DNA of 64,000 nucleotides. Origin: Torreya grandis (taxonomy: Eukaryota; Streptophyta; Pinopsida; Cupressales; Taxaceae). This document shows positions 8,761 to 19,789 of the stretch, in pieces. The position numbers and the translations under genes were made by a program. The notes under the pieces were generated by a model that saw nothing but the letters and a program-made list of their open reading frames with translations, was not told the DNA's origin and searched no databases. The stretch covers positions 1,116,001-1,180,000 of the forward strand of contig JARHVA010001472.1 of the NCBI GenBank assembly GCA_037957365.1, given 5' to 3'. Positions within the stretch are counted from its first letter, which is position 1; every line of letters starts with the position of its first letter.

Positions 8761-11031
8761 AAGCTAGTTTAACTTTGATGAGTTGTTAATAGAAAACTAG
8801 AATAAATCCCTTCTAATTATGAAGGAGAAAATGTGAACTAAGAAACTCAAGATGTGAAAACATGCAAGAATTCCTAAGTATAAAGCTAGAACCAAATGGG
8901 CGACATAACATGGCCACATAGTAATAGGAATGGTAGTATAAAATGTGTTATAAGACTGAAAGCATGAGCAATACGTAAGATGAATTGAGTCCACCAATGA
9001 TTATAATGATGATGAGTCTATAAACAACCTTAAATCTAATTTGGAAATTGAACCCAAGTTTCCTCAAGTCAAGTGTAAATGGTGAACCTAATTTAACACA
9101 TGAACCTTATGAACTTAGAAAGGTGCAATTTTGAATTTAAATTATCAATGAAGGATTTAATAAAATTTGGCAAGTGGTTTAGATTTAAATGGGAAGCATA
9201 ACTATGCCAATTAGATGATATTACACAATGTTTAAGATGACAAATTTGAACAAAGAAAAGATTGATTTTTACTTGGACAACATAATGTCTCCTCATTCAA
9301 GAAATTGTAGACAATGTGTTTGGTTATGTCCTTTGTTAACAAGAAAGTTTTGACTCAAATTAATGACCAATAAATCTAAGACCAAAATAGATAAATACAA
9401 CAAAGTAATCATCCTAATCCCTAAATTGACAAGGTGTGGCAAAGTGGGATTGACTAAAAACTTACAACTTTTTGACTATCTAGATGGATCTCATGTGTAC
9501 CAACTTTCATGTTAGCACACAAGAAAAACATCACATCAATTATATCCATGTCAAATGGCTTATTGTGAAAAGGTTCTTTCATTTTCACAACCACTACATC
9601 CATCACTTTCTCAGTATAGTGCAATGTCTAAAATGATCATATGTTTTGGGCTTAGATTACCACTAACAGAGATGGTTTAATCGCTTAAAACATCATCTTA
9701 GTGGGGTGATCCCAATTTATATACCCCCCTCTCTCGGTGGAGAGGGGTTGAAGATGATGTCCAAATATGAAGCCTCGGGTCAAAGCTTCTTTATATAACT
9801 TATGGGAGGTGATGAAAGCCCCCTCACAAGCCAAAATGCATGAAATAAAAACTAAGTAAAAAGGCTCTATGGTTGTTTTAAGATTACCCAACCCATGCGG
9901 GTCTTGGGGAGATCCTAGACAATGTATTTTTTATGATTTGGACTAAGGCATAATTTACAATGAAAATGACACTTTTGATCCCACAAGTTCCCTATAGGAG
10001 ATGGGGGGAGAGCATACACGCATAAATTCATTTTTGCTCAAACAATTTTAATAAAACAATGATAGATGACTTATTTAAAAACAAAACTTTGAAGTGAGTT
10101 TGGTTTTAAAGCACCAAATTGAAGTGTTTGGTGATGTTATTTGGCCTCTTGGTCTTAATTTTGAAAAATAATCATAAAACATTCAACATAAACATGCAAT
10201 GTTTTCTCTTAAGCAACAAAAGAAAGTTATTAGCTATTTTTAAACACCAAAAGGAGGTTAAAAAGACTTAATTTGGCTCAAATGGATCACTTTCCTTATG
10301 GATCCTACATAAAAAATTAGAGCACTTTGTTTATCTTTGAAGCACTTTTCACTTTGAGACAAGAAAACTTAGATTTTTTGGTCTCAGGTCTATGTTTTTT
10401 TTAAAACACAGTGATCATGACGGTCACCTTTGACCATAACCGATTCTTGAAAGATCATCATTGGTCAAGTTTTAACCAGTCATGGTCGGTCAAAACTTAA
10501 CCACTGATGGTTACCTGTAGACCCAAGGGCATCAATGTTATGTTTCAAAAAATGCTTGTTAGGATAAAATCTCTAGAAGTTAAGCTTCTGGATCAAGACT
10601 ATGTTTAGACCAGAGACTTAAAGATTCAAATCAACCAATATAACTTGAATGAAGCTCAAAAATGTTTTAATAAAGAAATCATTTCAAAAATAACTTTGTT
10701 TAACCTATGATAAGATAAAAACTCCAAAAGATGGCTTTTGGATCATGATTTGGTTCAGACTAGAGACTTAAAAAACCTAAATTATTAGCAACAAACTTGA
10801 GAAAATGCTCAAAATGAAAAAATTAGGCCTATTCCCCCTACAACCTAACCATGGCCGGTTGGCCCAAACCATCGACAGTCACTAAGAACCATTGATGATC
10901 ACTATGTAACCTATGAGTGCATAAAAACATGGGAAAAAGAGCATAAAAATTATTATTAAAGGAATTTTTATTGACTAAAATGGAAATTTAAAATTGCCAT
11001 GATGTCTTCCTTGCTGGAATGGACTCTATGA
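8761..11031 (-). other. Element B: long 5' leader
   Basis: About 2.3 kb between PBS and ORF without a gene. It aligns in patches with the leader of element A (17256-19789). The shared CACTGTGTTTT and CATAGAC blocks are near 10385-10413, CCTATAGGGAAC near 9985, GGCTTGTGAGGGGG near 9820-9835, and GGTTCACCATTT near 9075-9090. It contains clusters of short YGGTCGGTCA-like motifs (10413-10525, 10845-10905) and a GC-rich hairpin (9726-9747). Short open frames here have no motif. Confidence 0.65.
9726..9747. repeat. GC-rich perfect hairpin in element B leader
   Basis: Arms CCCCTCTC (9726-9733) and GAGAGGGG (9740-9747) pair perfectly around the loop TCGGTG. It stands out as a GC-rich block in AT-rich surroundings and keeps a CpG in the loop. 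It could be an RNA structure of the leader. Confidence 0.65.
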
Positions 11032-11049
11032 GTCCCATCGAGTGTGCCA
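11032..11049 (-). other. Element B: primer-binding site
   Basis: On the minus strand, 3 bases after the LTR end, the sequence TGGCACACTCGATGGGAC begins with the TGG expected to pair with a tRNA CCA end. It matches the site at the same position in element A (17238-17255) at 13 of 18 bases, several differences being C/T or G/A. It is not the initiator-Met type. I cannot name the tRNA. Confidence 0.6.
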
Positions 11050-11052
11050 AAA

Positions 11053-12238
11053 TGTAGGATTGGATTACAAAGTTGGTTAGTCAAGAATCAATTAATAAAT
11101 CATTGAAAAATGCATAGAGAACTCAATAAACTTAGCCAACCTATTCCAACGAGGTTTGCAATTGATAGTGAAGAACAAATTGAAAGAAATCAATACCAAT
11201 TACCTTCCCAAATGATTCCACCATCCAAGGGTGGCTCCAAACGTGTTTTCCCCTTGATCTAGTACTCCTGTCTTTGTCAACAATGGCTACTTTGCTCCTG
11301 CATTGCCTCAAAAACACTATGCATAACCTAGGCTTAAGAAAAGAAACCTCTAATCTATGCCTATCAAATAAATCTTTCAAATAACACAATGATCAACAGA
11401 AAAGGTTGTGGAGACAATTTTGCATTACAAGTTTACAATAATTTAGGTTAAAAATGATGTTATATGCCCTTCTATTTATATATTTTCTAAATGGGCTAGG
11501 ATCAACCATGACTATCCATCTCAAGATTTAGATGTGTGGCCATTAATTAATCTAATATTTGTAATTAAATCCATAAATATCCTCATAATGATTTGGGAGG
11601 AAGAGGCATTAATTAGGCATGGGTGCCCATAATCTGATATTTTATGCATTTATGGCTTATGGATGCCACCCCATAGATCATGTCACTAGGTGATGTAGAT
11701 ATTGAGAATCAATTTCAAATAATGAAATAATCAATAACCTACATGGAAAATCCATTTAAGTTATTGATTTGAATTAATTAGCTTTAAAAAGATTAATCAA
11801 TTTTAGTGCAATTCTTTGAAAATTGGTGCATAATTAATCAAAATAGTTAGAAAGTTATATTATTGGGTTGTAATTTGACTCGAGAAGAATTAGAATGTGA
11901 TGTTAGATGTGTTGGGACCATGTTCCCATTTAGGATGTTGCCAATGTAAAATAACAAAGGTACATAATGTGTACTAACGAATTAGAAGAAAAGAGTGATC
12001 CAGAGCACAAAAAGGTGAAATCGTCATTTTGACTTGAAATGAATTGATCAAAGTTAGGAATCACATAAAATGCATTAACCCATTTAGGGATAAATTGGCT
12101 TAAATTAATACTTGTATATGACAAGTTCAAACTATTTATAATTTTTTAAGTGATTTTAGCCTAAATTGGGCATTTGAGTGCAAATCAAGTAAGATTGACA
12201 ATTTCAACACAAATGGTGTTAGGAATTGGATATCTACA
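11053..12238 (-). repeat. Element B: 5' LTR (1186 bp)
   Basis: On the minus strand it starts TGTAGATATCC (12238) and ends ATCCTACA (11053), giving TG...CA ends. It aligns along its length with the right LTR of element A (30671-31827, 1157 bp), including the block that A's left LTR lacks. Shared landmarks on the minus strand are TTCCCATTTAGGATGTT near 11920-11940, the CACACATCT...GGATGG region near 11515-11545, and a CTATAAATAGA-like TATA region near 11470-11480. The PBS follows directly. Confidence 0.78.
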
Positions 12239-13150
12239 CATATTATCACCATCATGACCCTCTATCAGTATACAAATATTATTGATTTTTAATCAGAATA
12301 TCACCCAAATCCATTGGCCACTACTCCTACACAAATTCTCCCTCCTCTCCTTATTCATAAGGTCTCCAAAAGTGGTGTGCAAGGTGTTGTGGAGAAAATG
12401 AGTATATTGTAACATAGAGGTTAAAATGTATTCAATCACCTATGATGGAGAGTGTGAAGTAGACACAGTTTCTTACAAGTAATTGATAATATTATTAACT
12501 TGTAGAGTGTTTAACATTAACAGTTCCATATTGAATTGAGACACAAAAGACATGGGGGAAAGATTAGGAGTGATGGTCGAAAAAGTCAAATGATGATTTA
12601 CATTAGGAACTTAGTTATCCATGTTATTTTGGTAGGTATACTTATTGTAGACACCAAAATTTAGCACAAAACCCTTATTCCCATGTTTTATTTCAAATTT
12701 AATTTATTTGGAAAACTTATACATTTTAACTCATTTCTAGGATGGCCCAAACCGCACATAAGTAAATATTATGTCTATAGATATTTAAATCACCTCAACA
12801 CTTATTCAAAAGGAATTCATTCATATATTTGGACTAGATATTATCCATTAGCCAATCCTACATAAAAAATAGAACCTAATTTGTCTCTTGGACAAACCTA
12901 TGTCCATACGGGTCTGTCTTATACAAATCCATACCCATATAGGTTATATATTTTAATTGCCATTGGTCTGTCAAGGCAAACCATGAGAAATGTAAACTTT
13001 TGTGCATGCAAGACAAGTTTATGACATTTCTTGGGAGAGACCAAGGTGACTTTGGTCATTGGTGCTAACTCAAAGAGGTGTTAACAATTATCTTTCATAT
13101 AGATAGTCCAATGTTATGGCTTGGATTGATATGTAGCTTCACAGTCATAC
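12239..13150. other. No gene recognised; junction between elements B and C
   Basis: AT-rich. A TGTAGACACC start like that of element A's LTR occurs near 12644, but the bases after it do not follow the A LTR. On the minus strand the frame downstream of the element C protease remains partly readable (about 13100-12700) without a nameable motif, and no RT was found. Confidence 0.45.
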
Positions 13151-13159
13151 ATATATAGT

Positions 13160-13490
13160 CTTCCTAGTAAGATGTCATAGACCTCAAGAGGTTTGATGTC
13201 ATAAGTGATATTATGCTCTATAGGCTTAAATTTATAGTTAAAAGTGCATTATCATCAAACCTTTATATCTTTCCCTTAATATAGCCACCCTAGAGAACAT
13301 GGATTAGGGTGAACAATAGTGGTAAGACCAAGGCATTGAATTATTAATTGTACAATGATGTTCTTCTACCTACCACTATCGATGATGATATGGAGATGTT
13401 GACCCTTCATCTATAACTTAGTGTTGAAAAGACATTTGTACTCTTCAAAGATGTTGATCATAGAGGCATCTGGATTAGTGTTATCCATTA
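13160..13490 (-). pseudogene. Element C: Ty3/gypsy aspartic protease remnant
   Basis: Minus-strand reading: FEEYKCLFNTKL, a stop, GQHLHIIIDSG, IIVQLI, then a hydrophobic stretch and further on IKPLEVYDILLGR(L)YMYD. These are the triad (IDSG) and the D.LLG.P/L.......D segment of Ty3-type proteases. Several TAG/TAA stops and at least one phase change interrupt it. It lies downstream of a gag remnant on the same strand. Confidence 0.6.
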
Positions 13491-13914
13491 ATATGGGTCC
13501 TGATGTATAGTGTGTGAGTAAGGACTAATGTGCAAGACAATCAGATTCATCTTAGTTTGATGAGAGATGGTAATGCCATTACTTATCACCTAAATTATTC
13601 TTTCCTTTGTTTAAAGTAGAATACGTAGTAGCCTTTGAGTGTTGTGCAGTTTTTAAAGTCTACTCACCTTTGTGAGAAATGTGTTACTTATACGTAAGGG
13701 GAATCTATGTGTAATTGTGCAAGGGTTGGGCCTTACACACTACATTGGATGAAGAGGTGATACACTACTTCATCTTTGCCTTGAATTCGATCTTGGAAGC
13801 ATTATGATATTCTTTTCCTAAAGTATCAGAAGTTAAGAACTACAACTACACATAGATATAAGGTGAGAGTCCACTAATGTAATTCAACACCCTATGTTAT
13901 TCACTCAAGTTCTC

Positions 13915-14285
13915 TTTCAAGCATGCGAAGTAATCATGGAATGTGTTGGTGTATTTTTCCATTAACTAATCCTTACACTGATATAATTTTTAGAACTTGA
14001 TGCATTCATCTCAAAGTGTTAGATAGGGTAGTATTCTTCCTTTAGTGTATCAATAAAATTGTTCCATGATTTAATTAGAACACACTCTTGTGCACACTAT
14101 GAACTAAAGGTATCCCACCAGTGAACATTCAAAATGGACATCTTCAGTACTAATAATGTGATATTCTTAGCATCAATGAAATAGTTGACTAATAATTAAA
14201 CCTCAAGTTGTTGAAACCATACATCCACTAATTTGGCATCGATCTCACCTTCGAATAAATGTATGTTGAGATCGAATTGTACTTT
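13915..14285 (-). pseudogene. Element C: Ty3/gypsy gag remnant
   Basis: One frame reads FDLNIHLFEGEIDAKLVDVW, then FQQLEV, NYFIDAKNITLLVLKMS, VHWWDTF, SWNNFIDTLKEEYYPI and HFEMN. This is the standard retrotransposon gag pattern (F.G......W...LE, L.L......WW......W..F...L..E.YP). Stops are TAA/TAG at sites where Gln fits (for example after LEV, after FSS, after YPI). No CCHC knuckle was located before the protease. It is unlike element F gag in sequence. Confidence 0.72.
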
Positions 14286-14580
14286 AAATAAGGTTTGTTT
14301 TTGAAACCATTGTGAAGCATACTATTGAGATGCATGGGAAGGTAATGGGTTGAATTACATCATTACTTTTAGAATTCACCAAAAAATTTAGTGTGTCGTA
14401 CCTCTAGTGCATCGATGATGAGCCTTAAAACTTCTAGGGCTACCTTGGGTTGCTTCTAGGCATCAACCATCTTAATTTTGCTACAATGTTATTTTGGAGT
14501 TATGAAATAGAATAGACTATTAAACATTATCTCTATCATTACACTCATGTGGTTATAAACATATAAATGAATAGATCAAA

Positions 14581-14593
14581 GCTTTGATACCAA
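14581..14593 (-). other. Element C: primer-binding site (initiator tRNA-Met type)
   Basis: Minus strand TTGGTATCAAAGC, differing from the usual TTGGTATCAGAGC at one base (G to A). The base upstream is the A of a CA LTR end. It lies about 300 bp upstream of the gag block. Confidence 0.65.
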
Positions 14594-16535
14594 TGATTTG
14601 CACCATGGGGCACATGACTAGGTGTAAAAATGAGTTTGGTTATGTAGAGTGAATGTGCAGATATGTATTCAGATGGAACAATCAAACACACATTTATTAG
14701 AGTATAAATATTACTTATAATAAATGTGACTTCTATTCATAAATCAAATAATAGGAGATACATAGTATAATGTCTATAATGTGTATATACATAGTAGATG
14801 CATGGAGCAAGCTATATTTGTTATGACTATCTAATGGCATCAACCTGACTAGTTGTCTTAGTTATCTATCTATATATATTTTATACATGTGTGTATTACA
14901 TATTTAAAATGCATAATAGAAATTATTACACAACTACCAAGGAGGATATTTGAATCCTCTTATCAAATGGATTTTTTCAATGATTCCTAATCATGTGATC
15001 CTCGATTGGTGGTTGAATAGTTAGACCACTTATTGTGCCATGTGGTTAGGGAAAACCATCATGTGGTTGTGTTAAATTAGGGCTTGAATAATTTAATGAG
15101 TCCATGAGTAGATTTTGGTGAAGTATGTTTGGATACAAGGTGTGAAGTGTGCAGTGTGATGTGTAGGTTACGATTTGAGGTGATCATTGCTTGAAAGTCT
15201 ACAGTCAAGTGCAGGACTTGTGTGTAAGATTTTGAGCAAGATTTAGGTAAAGGAGTATGTAGGGCTATGTGATAAGTATGAGCTCTATGCAAAAAAACAA
15301 ATAAGGAGTGTGTTTAGATGCACACATATTAGATAGATTTGAATCTTATGAAAGGAAAGATCAAGGGTGGAGAATATTTGAGGAATTTAAAATTCTTAAG
15401 GGTGATAATTATTTTAGTAAACCAAGGAATTAAAAGTTTATTTAAAAATGCCAAAAGGGGTGGTGTGGGGCTTTAATCATCTTAGGATATTCTAGATCCC
15501 ATTAGGATTAACTAAGCATAGTTAATGGGTGTTTAGATGAGATATTTGTAGGAGTGGTTAGTGGGGTAGGTGAATTTAGAATTTAAAATTCCAAAAATAG
15601 TGAAATGAAATGTTAGTGGATTAATAGTGGTGCAATAAGGATTTAATGACATGATTAATTGATATGTAGGAAGGGTAAGGTTAATGTGTGATTTGGAGAA
15701 TATAGGAAATGTTAGGTTATTGACTATAAGATGAGAATTTTAGGATGAATAATGGATTAATTAATATTAGTAGGTGAATCTAGCAAGATATTGATCATAA
15801 TAATGAATCAAACAAAATTATGTGTGTACTCTCCAATAGGTTCCCTTTTATCAACTTAACCAATTAATTAGGGTTATTCATTGGATGGCATTTTGGATTT
15901 AGGGATCTTGGGTGGGAAATGGGAAATGGTTCATGGGAAATAGGAAGTCATATCACAAAATAGTAATGTGCATGGGTGAATTAAAATTGATGTAATGATG
16001 TTCCACATTAGATCGAATAATCAACATTTGAAATGGATTTACCACATCAGTTTCCCAATTTCTCCCATTATGATCCCTTTCCATGTCAATTAGTTTGTTT
16101 TTAGGCATTAGTTGTTAATGGTAAACAAAAGGGATAAATGTCAAATAATTTTCAACATAGTTGAGAGAATGGTGGGGTCAAGATTTTCCACACAAACATG
16201 CACTAAGTATGTTAGATGGAGACATTATGTTTCACAATTAGCTTGAATAATAGCTAGGTGTGGAAGGACAAGGCCATACATAACATTCAAATGGTGAAAT
16301 ATTTTAGGGTGAGTTTGGTGGTGATGGTTAAGTAAAAATACACAAGCAAAGTTTAATGACATGTCACATCTGTAAATATAATATGTAGCTTCCACCAAAT
16401 AATTTCATTTACATAATAGATGATTGAAACATGTATCATCTTAATGAAAACAAGCATTAGATATCCAATGAATCTTTAAAAAACTTAGATAATGCACCAC
16501 GTGTTAATTTAGATGAACCTAAAACTAATTAGATG
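14594..16535. other. Element C LTR region and unclassified repeat DNA
   Basis: The minus-strand LTR of element C must end at 14594 (CA before the PBS), but its start is not resolved because no second copy is in the window. The rest (15000-16535) is purine-rich on the plus strand, with no domain, and ends at the target site of element A. Confidence 0.4.
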
Positions 16536-16540
16536 AAAAT
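16536..16540. repeat. Target-site duplication of element A, left copy
   Basis: AAAAT directly before the TGTAG start of the left LTR; the same five bases follow the right LTR at 31828-31832. Confidence 0.85.
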
Positions 16541-17234
16541 TGTAGAAACCTAAAACTGGCCACTGATAACCTCCAATTAGGGTTTTGGCTAATTTCCACC
16601 CAAAATGTAAAATTTGGCCTAAACATACTAAAACATGCTAAATGATGTGAAACTAATATATTCAAGTGCTGATTTTGGCCAGGGTATCCCTAAATGGGGC
16701 AATGCAATTTATGGGTCAGCTAACTATGATCAGATCATCTCGAGTCAAAATGCCAATCTCAAGATGGATGGTTTAGGTTGATTCTAATCAATCTCAAAAA
16801 TCTATAAATAGAGAGGCCATGAACATCATTTATAAGTCTTGATTATGTAAAGTTATAATGCTCAAATGGTTCCAAAAGCTTCAAGAAACTAGTGTTACCA
16901 TGCTAAATTGATTTCAAGCCAAGCCAAGCCACAAGCCAAAGGTGCTAAGGAGAGATGGAGGTAGCCAAGCTTCCATTGCTAAGGACTTCATAAGCACAAG
17001 CTAAGTAAGCCACCAATATAAAGGCATTTAGAGCATCCAAAAAAGGTGAAGTAATTCTTATGTTTTCATTCCTTGCTTTATAGTAGTGTTTGTCATTTAC
17101 TTTTGTTAACTAAGCTCTCCCTAGTGTTTAGGCCTACAAATGTTATGATATTAGTGTGTTTATTTCAATTTGTTTTTATTTTGGAACTAACACCATATTA
17201 ACCATCCTCTCTTGAGTCAAATTCCTAGATCACA
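16541..17234 (+). repeat. Element A: 5' LTR with internal deletion (694 bp)
   Basis: Starts TGTAGAAACC and ends GATCACA. It matches the 3' LTR over its whole length except that about 0.47 kb (30878-31353 of the 3' LTR) is missing at 16757. The junction bases CAAT are present at both ends of the missing block in the 3' LTR. A TATA-like CTATAAATAGAG lies at about 16801-16812. Confidence 0.9.
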
Positions 17235-17237
17235 TAA

Positions 17238-17255
17238 TAGCATCCCCGGTGGGAC
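17238..17255 (+). other. Element A: primer-binding site
   Basis: TAGCATCCCCGGTGGGAC, three bases after the LTR end, at the same offset as TGGCACACTCGATGGGAC in element B. TAG in place of TGG is a G-to-A change in the base pair that would meet the tRNA CCA end. It is not the initiator-Met type. I do not assign the tRNA. Confidence 0.55.
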
Positions 17256-19789
17256 TAGATGCATCTCACACCTAAAGAAGATCATTTTGCAACTCTAAAA
17301 TATTTATTTAGACCTTTACAACTCTTGCAAATTGATTTTCTAACTTTATTTTTCCATTTTTGTTTGCCATGGTTTTACACAGTAATCAACATCATAGGTA
17401 ATACCGACATTGGTTGTATAGCTTAACTGATGTCAATTTGGTAATCGACATCGATTAGCAAAAAGTAATCATCGTCAGATGTAATAATCGATGTCGGTCA
17501 CTGTGTTTTTCTAAAAACATAGACTCAAGAGCTATTTTTCCAAAGTTTATTATTTCAAACCAAAAAGAGATTCAAATCTAAAGGATATGCTAACATTTTA
17601 GCTGCAAGACCAAGCTTGATATTTGCTCAACACATATTTAAATCACCTTTGCATGCTTAAAAAAAATCAATTATGAACCTTGTTTTGGGTGTTTAACAAA
17701 TAATTTAGATGTTTTTGGTGAATGTTTTCAAAGTTTTCAAATAAGACCAAGGGGTCAAATGAACACCACCAAATCTTTCATTTTAGACTTAAAATTGAAC
17801 ACACTTGTAAATTCTTGCTTGCAATAGTTGTTTAAATTAAATCTTTGTTTGGCAAAAAGAGGAATGTAGCATGTATGCTCTTCCATTTGTTCCCTATAGG
17901 GAACCCTTGGAATCAAAAGCACCATTCTTATTGAAAATAGCCTAGTCCAAGGCTTAGAAATAAAGTCATCTAAAGCACTCCCCAAAAACTTGTCAAAGTT
18001 TGGGTGACCTTGAAAATGACCCTAAAGTCTTTCTACTTTCATGCTTTCTTTATTTTTATGCAAACTTGGCTTGTGAGGGGGACTTCATTACCTCCCACAA
18101 GTTCTTTAGGGAAGCTTTGACTTGGGGTTTCATCTCCTAGTATTGACTTCATTTGGCTCCTTTGGAGTTACATACATGACATAGTGGCACTTTGGACATC
18201 ATACTACATTGAGGGAATAGTAGGACGTAGTGGTTGCAAAAAGGACTAGACCTTTTTGCAACAAGCCAAGTGATACAAACCCAAAATCCATGCTTTTCTT
18301 TTGTATTGTTTGGCATGAAATTCATTATGCAATTGATTCCCCTAGATCATTGAAAAACTTTTTAGATCTTAGACAAATCCCTACTTGCCATAGAAGTATT
18401 GTTGGTGCAAGGTGAGCCTCAAGGTCCATGTCATAGTTCTATCATTTGAGAAAATGGGGGGAGTGTAAAAACCCTATTATATAATGTGCATTTACTTTTG
18501 GATTAACACTTAAAATACTCTCAAATGATGTATATTGATAGATTCCAATAATATCAAGCAACCTTGTCAGTTTAGGATCTAAGAATGATTAATTAGTTGG
18601 TCTTGTCCTAGTTTAAAGTCTTGTTTGGAGTCAAAAACTTGGTGTAAAAAAACAATCCAAACCAAACACATGGTCCAAATTTTCATTGAATAAAGAGGCA
18701 TTATGTTGCCTATGTAAGATCATCAATTTACCTTGTTCAAAAGTTCATCAAAAGCTTGAGAGTCATATCATCCACTTTGGCATAGTTATGCTGCCGAATT
18801 GAGTCTAGATCTTTACTAAATTTGTTTATGTCCTTCACTTATAATCCAAATTTGAAATTTCACCTTTACAAGTTCATAGGGTTGATGTGTTAAGTGGGTT
18901 CACCATTTGCACTAAACTTGAGGGAACTTAGGTTTAATTTCCAAGTTGGGTTGAAGGTTGTTTAAGACTCATAATCATTATCATCACTTGATAGACTTAA
19001 GCCATTTTATGCTAAACACTTGCACTTTGAGTCCATACACCATAACATTTTTTATTCAAGAAAAGTAGTGTTATGCTGTCAAAATTGTAGGAAAATGTCT
19101 TTGCCTTAGAGAGTTTTTTAAACAAACCTTTTTGTCACACCTTTTGGGTAGTATAACATCGTTACACTACCCAAAATATTTTAAATATTATTTTATAGAC
19201 CCTCTTGCATAGAGTTCAAAAAAATTTCCTACATTTTTAGACCAATCCAAGTGTACTTTTATGATCTTTTGTCTAAAACAGTTATACTATTCACTTTTGT
19301 CTAGCTTTTTTGTCAAAAGAACCAAGTTTTATACCTTTTTTTATGAGAAATTAAACTATCTCTAAAGTACATTTTGTTTCATACCTTATACCTAGTTGAT
19401 AAATTTCATGTCCAAAAATCAAATGCCTAGTGTTTGTTAGAAGTGTTTCAAATCTATTAGATTAAAACTTTCATCTATATTCAAAGTCTAGCTTTTGATG
19501 TAGTGTTTGGCCAAAATACCTAGCAACTTTTAAATTCCTAGCTTAGACTGATTTGAAAAGCTTCAACCTTAGAGTTTGGCATTTTGATTTTAGGACCATT
19601 TACTTACTTACCTTTGTGTAAATGGTGAAATATTAGATAGTTCACGCTAGCTTGTTTCCTCATAAATTTTTATATAAACCTTTTGATCCTTTTGACAAAT
19701 CTAGACCAAGTTGGAACATCATCTATTTTAGACATTGTCTTTTTTAGAGTTTGTATAACTCTTTGACCTTTTATCGGAAAGCATTGACT
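17256..19789 (+). other. Element A: long 5' leader
   Basis: About 2.5 kb without a gene, alignable in patches with the leader of element B. At 17377-17506 a block is bounded by ACACAGT and ACTGTGT (perfect inverted repeat). Inside are five or so short GATGTCGGT/ATCGACATCGAT-like units, several of them self-complementary. Short open frames in the leader have no motif. Long leaders are normal for the Tat/Ogre group. Confidence 0.7.

Larger units (their letters stand above)
6560..12238 (-). mobile_element. Element B: Tat/Ogre-family retrotransposon, 5' LTR to broken ORF, 3' end not found
   Basis: Minus strand, reading down from 12238: LTR (12238-11053), 3-bp spacer, PBS (11049-11032), a leader of about 2.3 kb, then a decayed ORF of about 730 codons (8760-6560). 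The LTR and the leader align by eye with those of element A. Examples are the block around CCCATTTAGGATGTT in the LTR and GGCTTGTGAGGGGG and AGTTCATA(A)GGGTT-type blocks in the leader, in the same order. B is therefore the same family on the opposite strand. Unlike A, no gag, protease, RT or integrase follows. Inference: a non-autonomous derivative, or a copy whose gag-pol has been lost beyond the extra ORF. Confidence 0.75.

Noticed and set aside
12644..12653. TGTAGACACC as the start of another element A-type LTR
   Set aside because: The ten bases match, but the following sequence does not align with either LTR of A.
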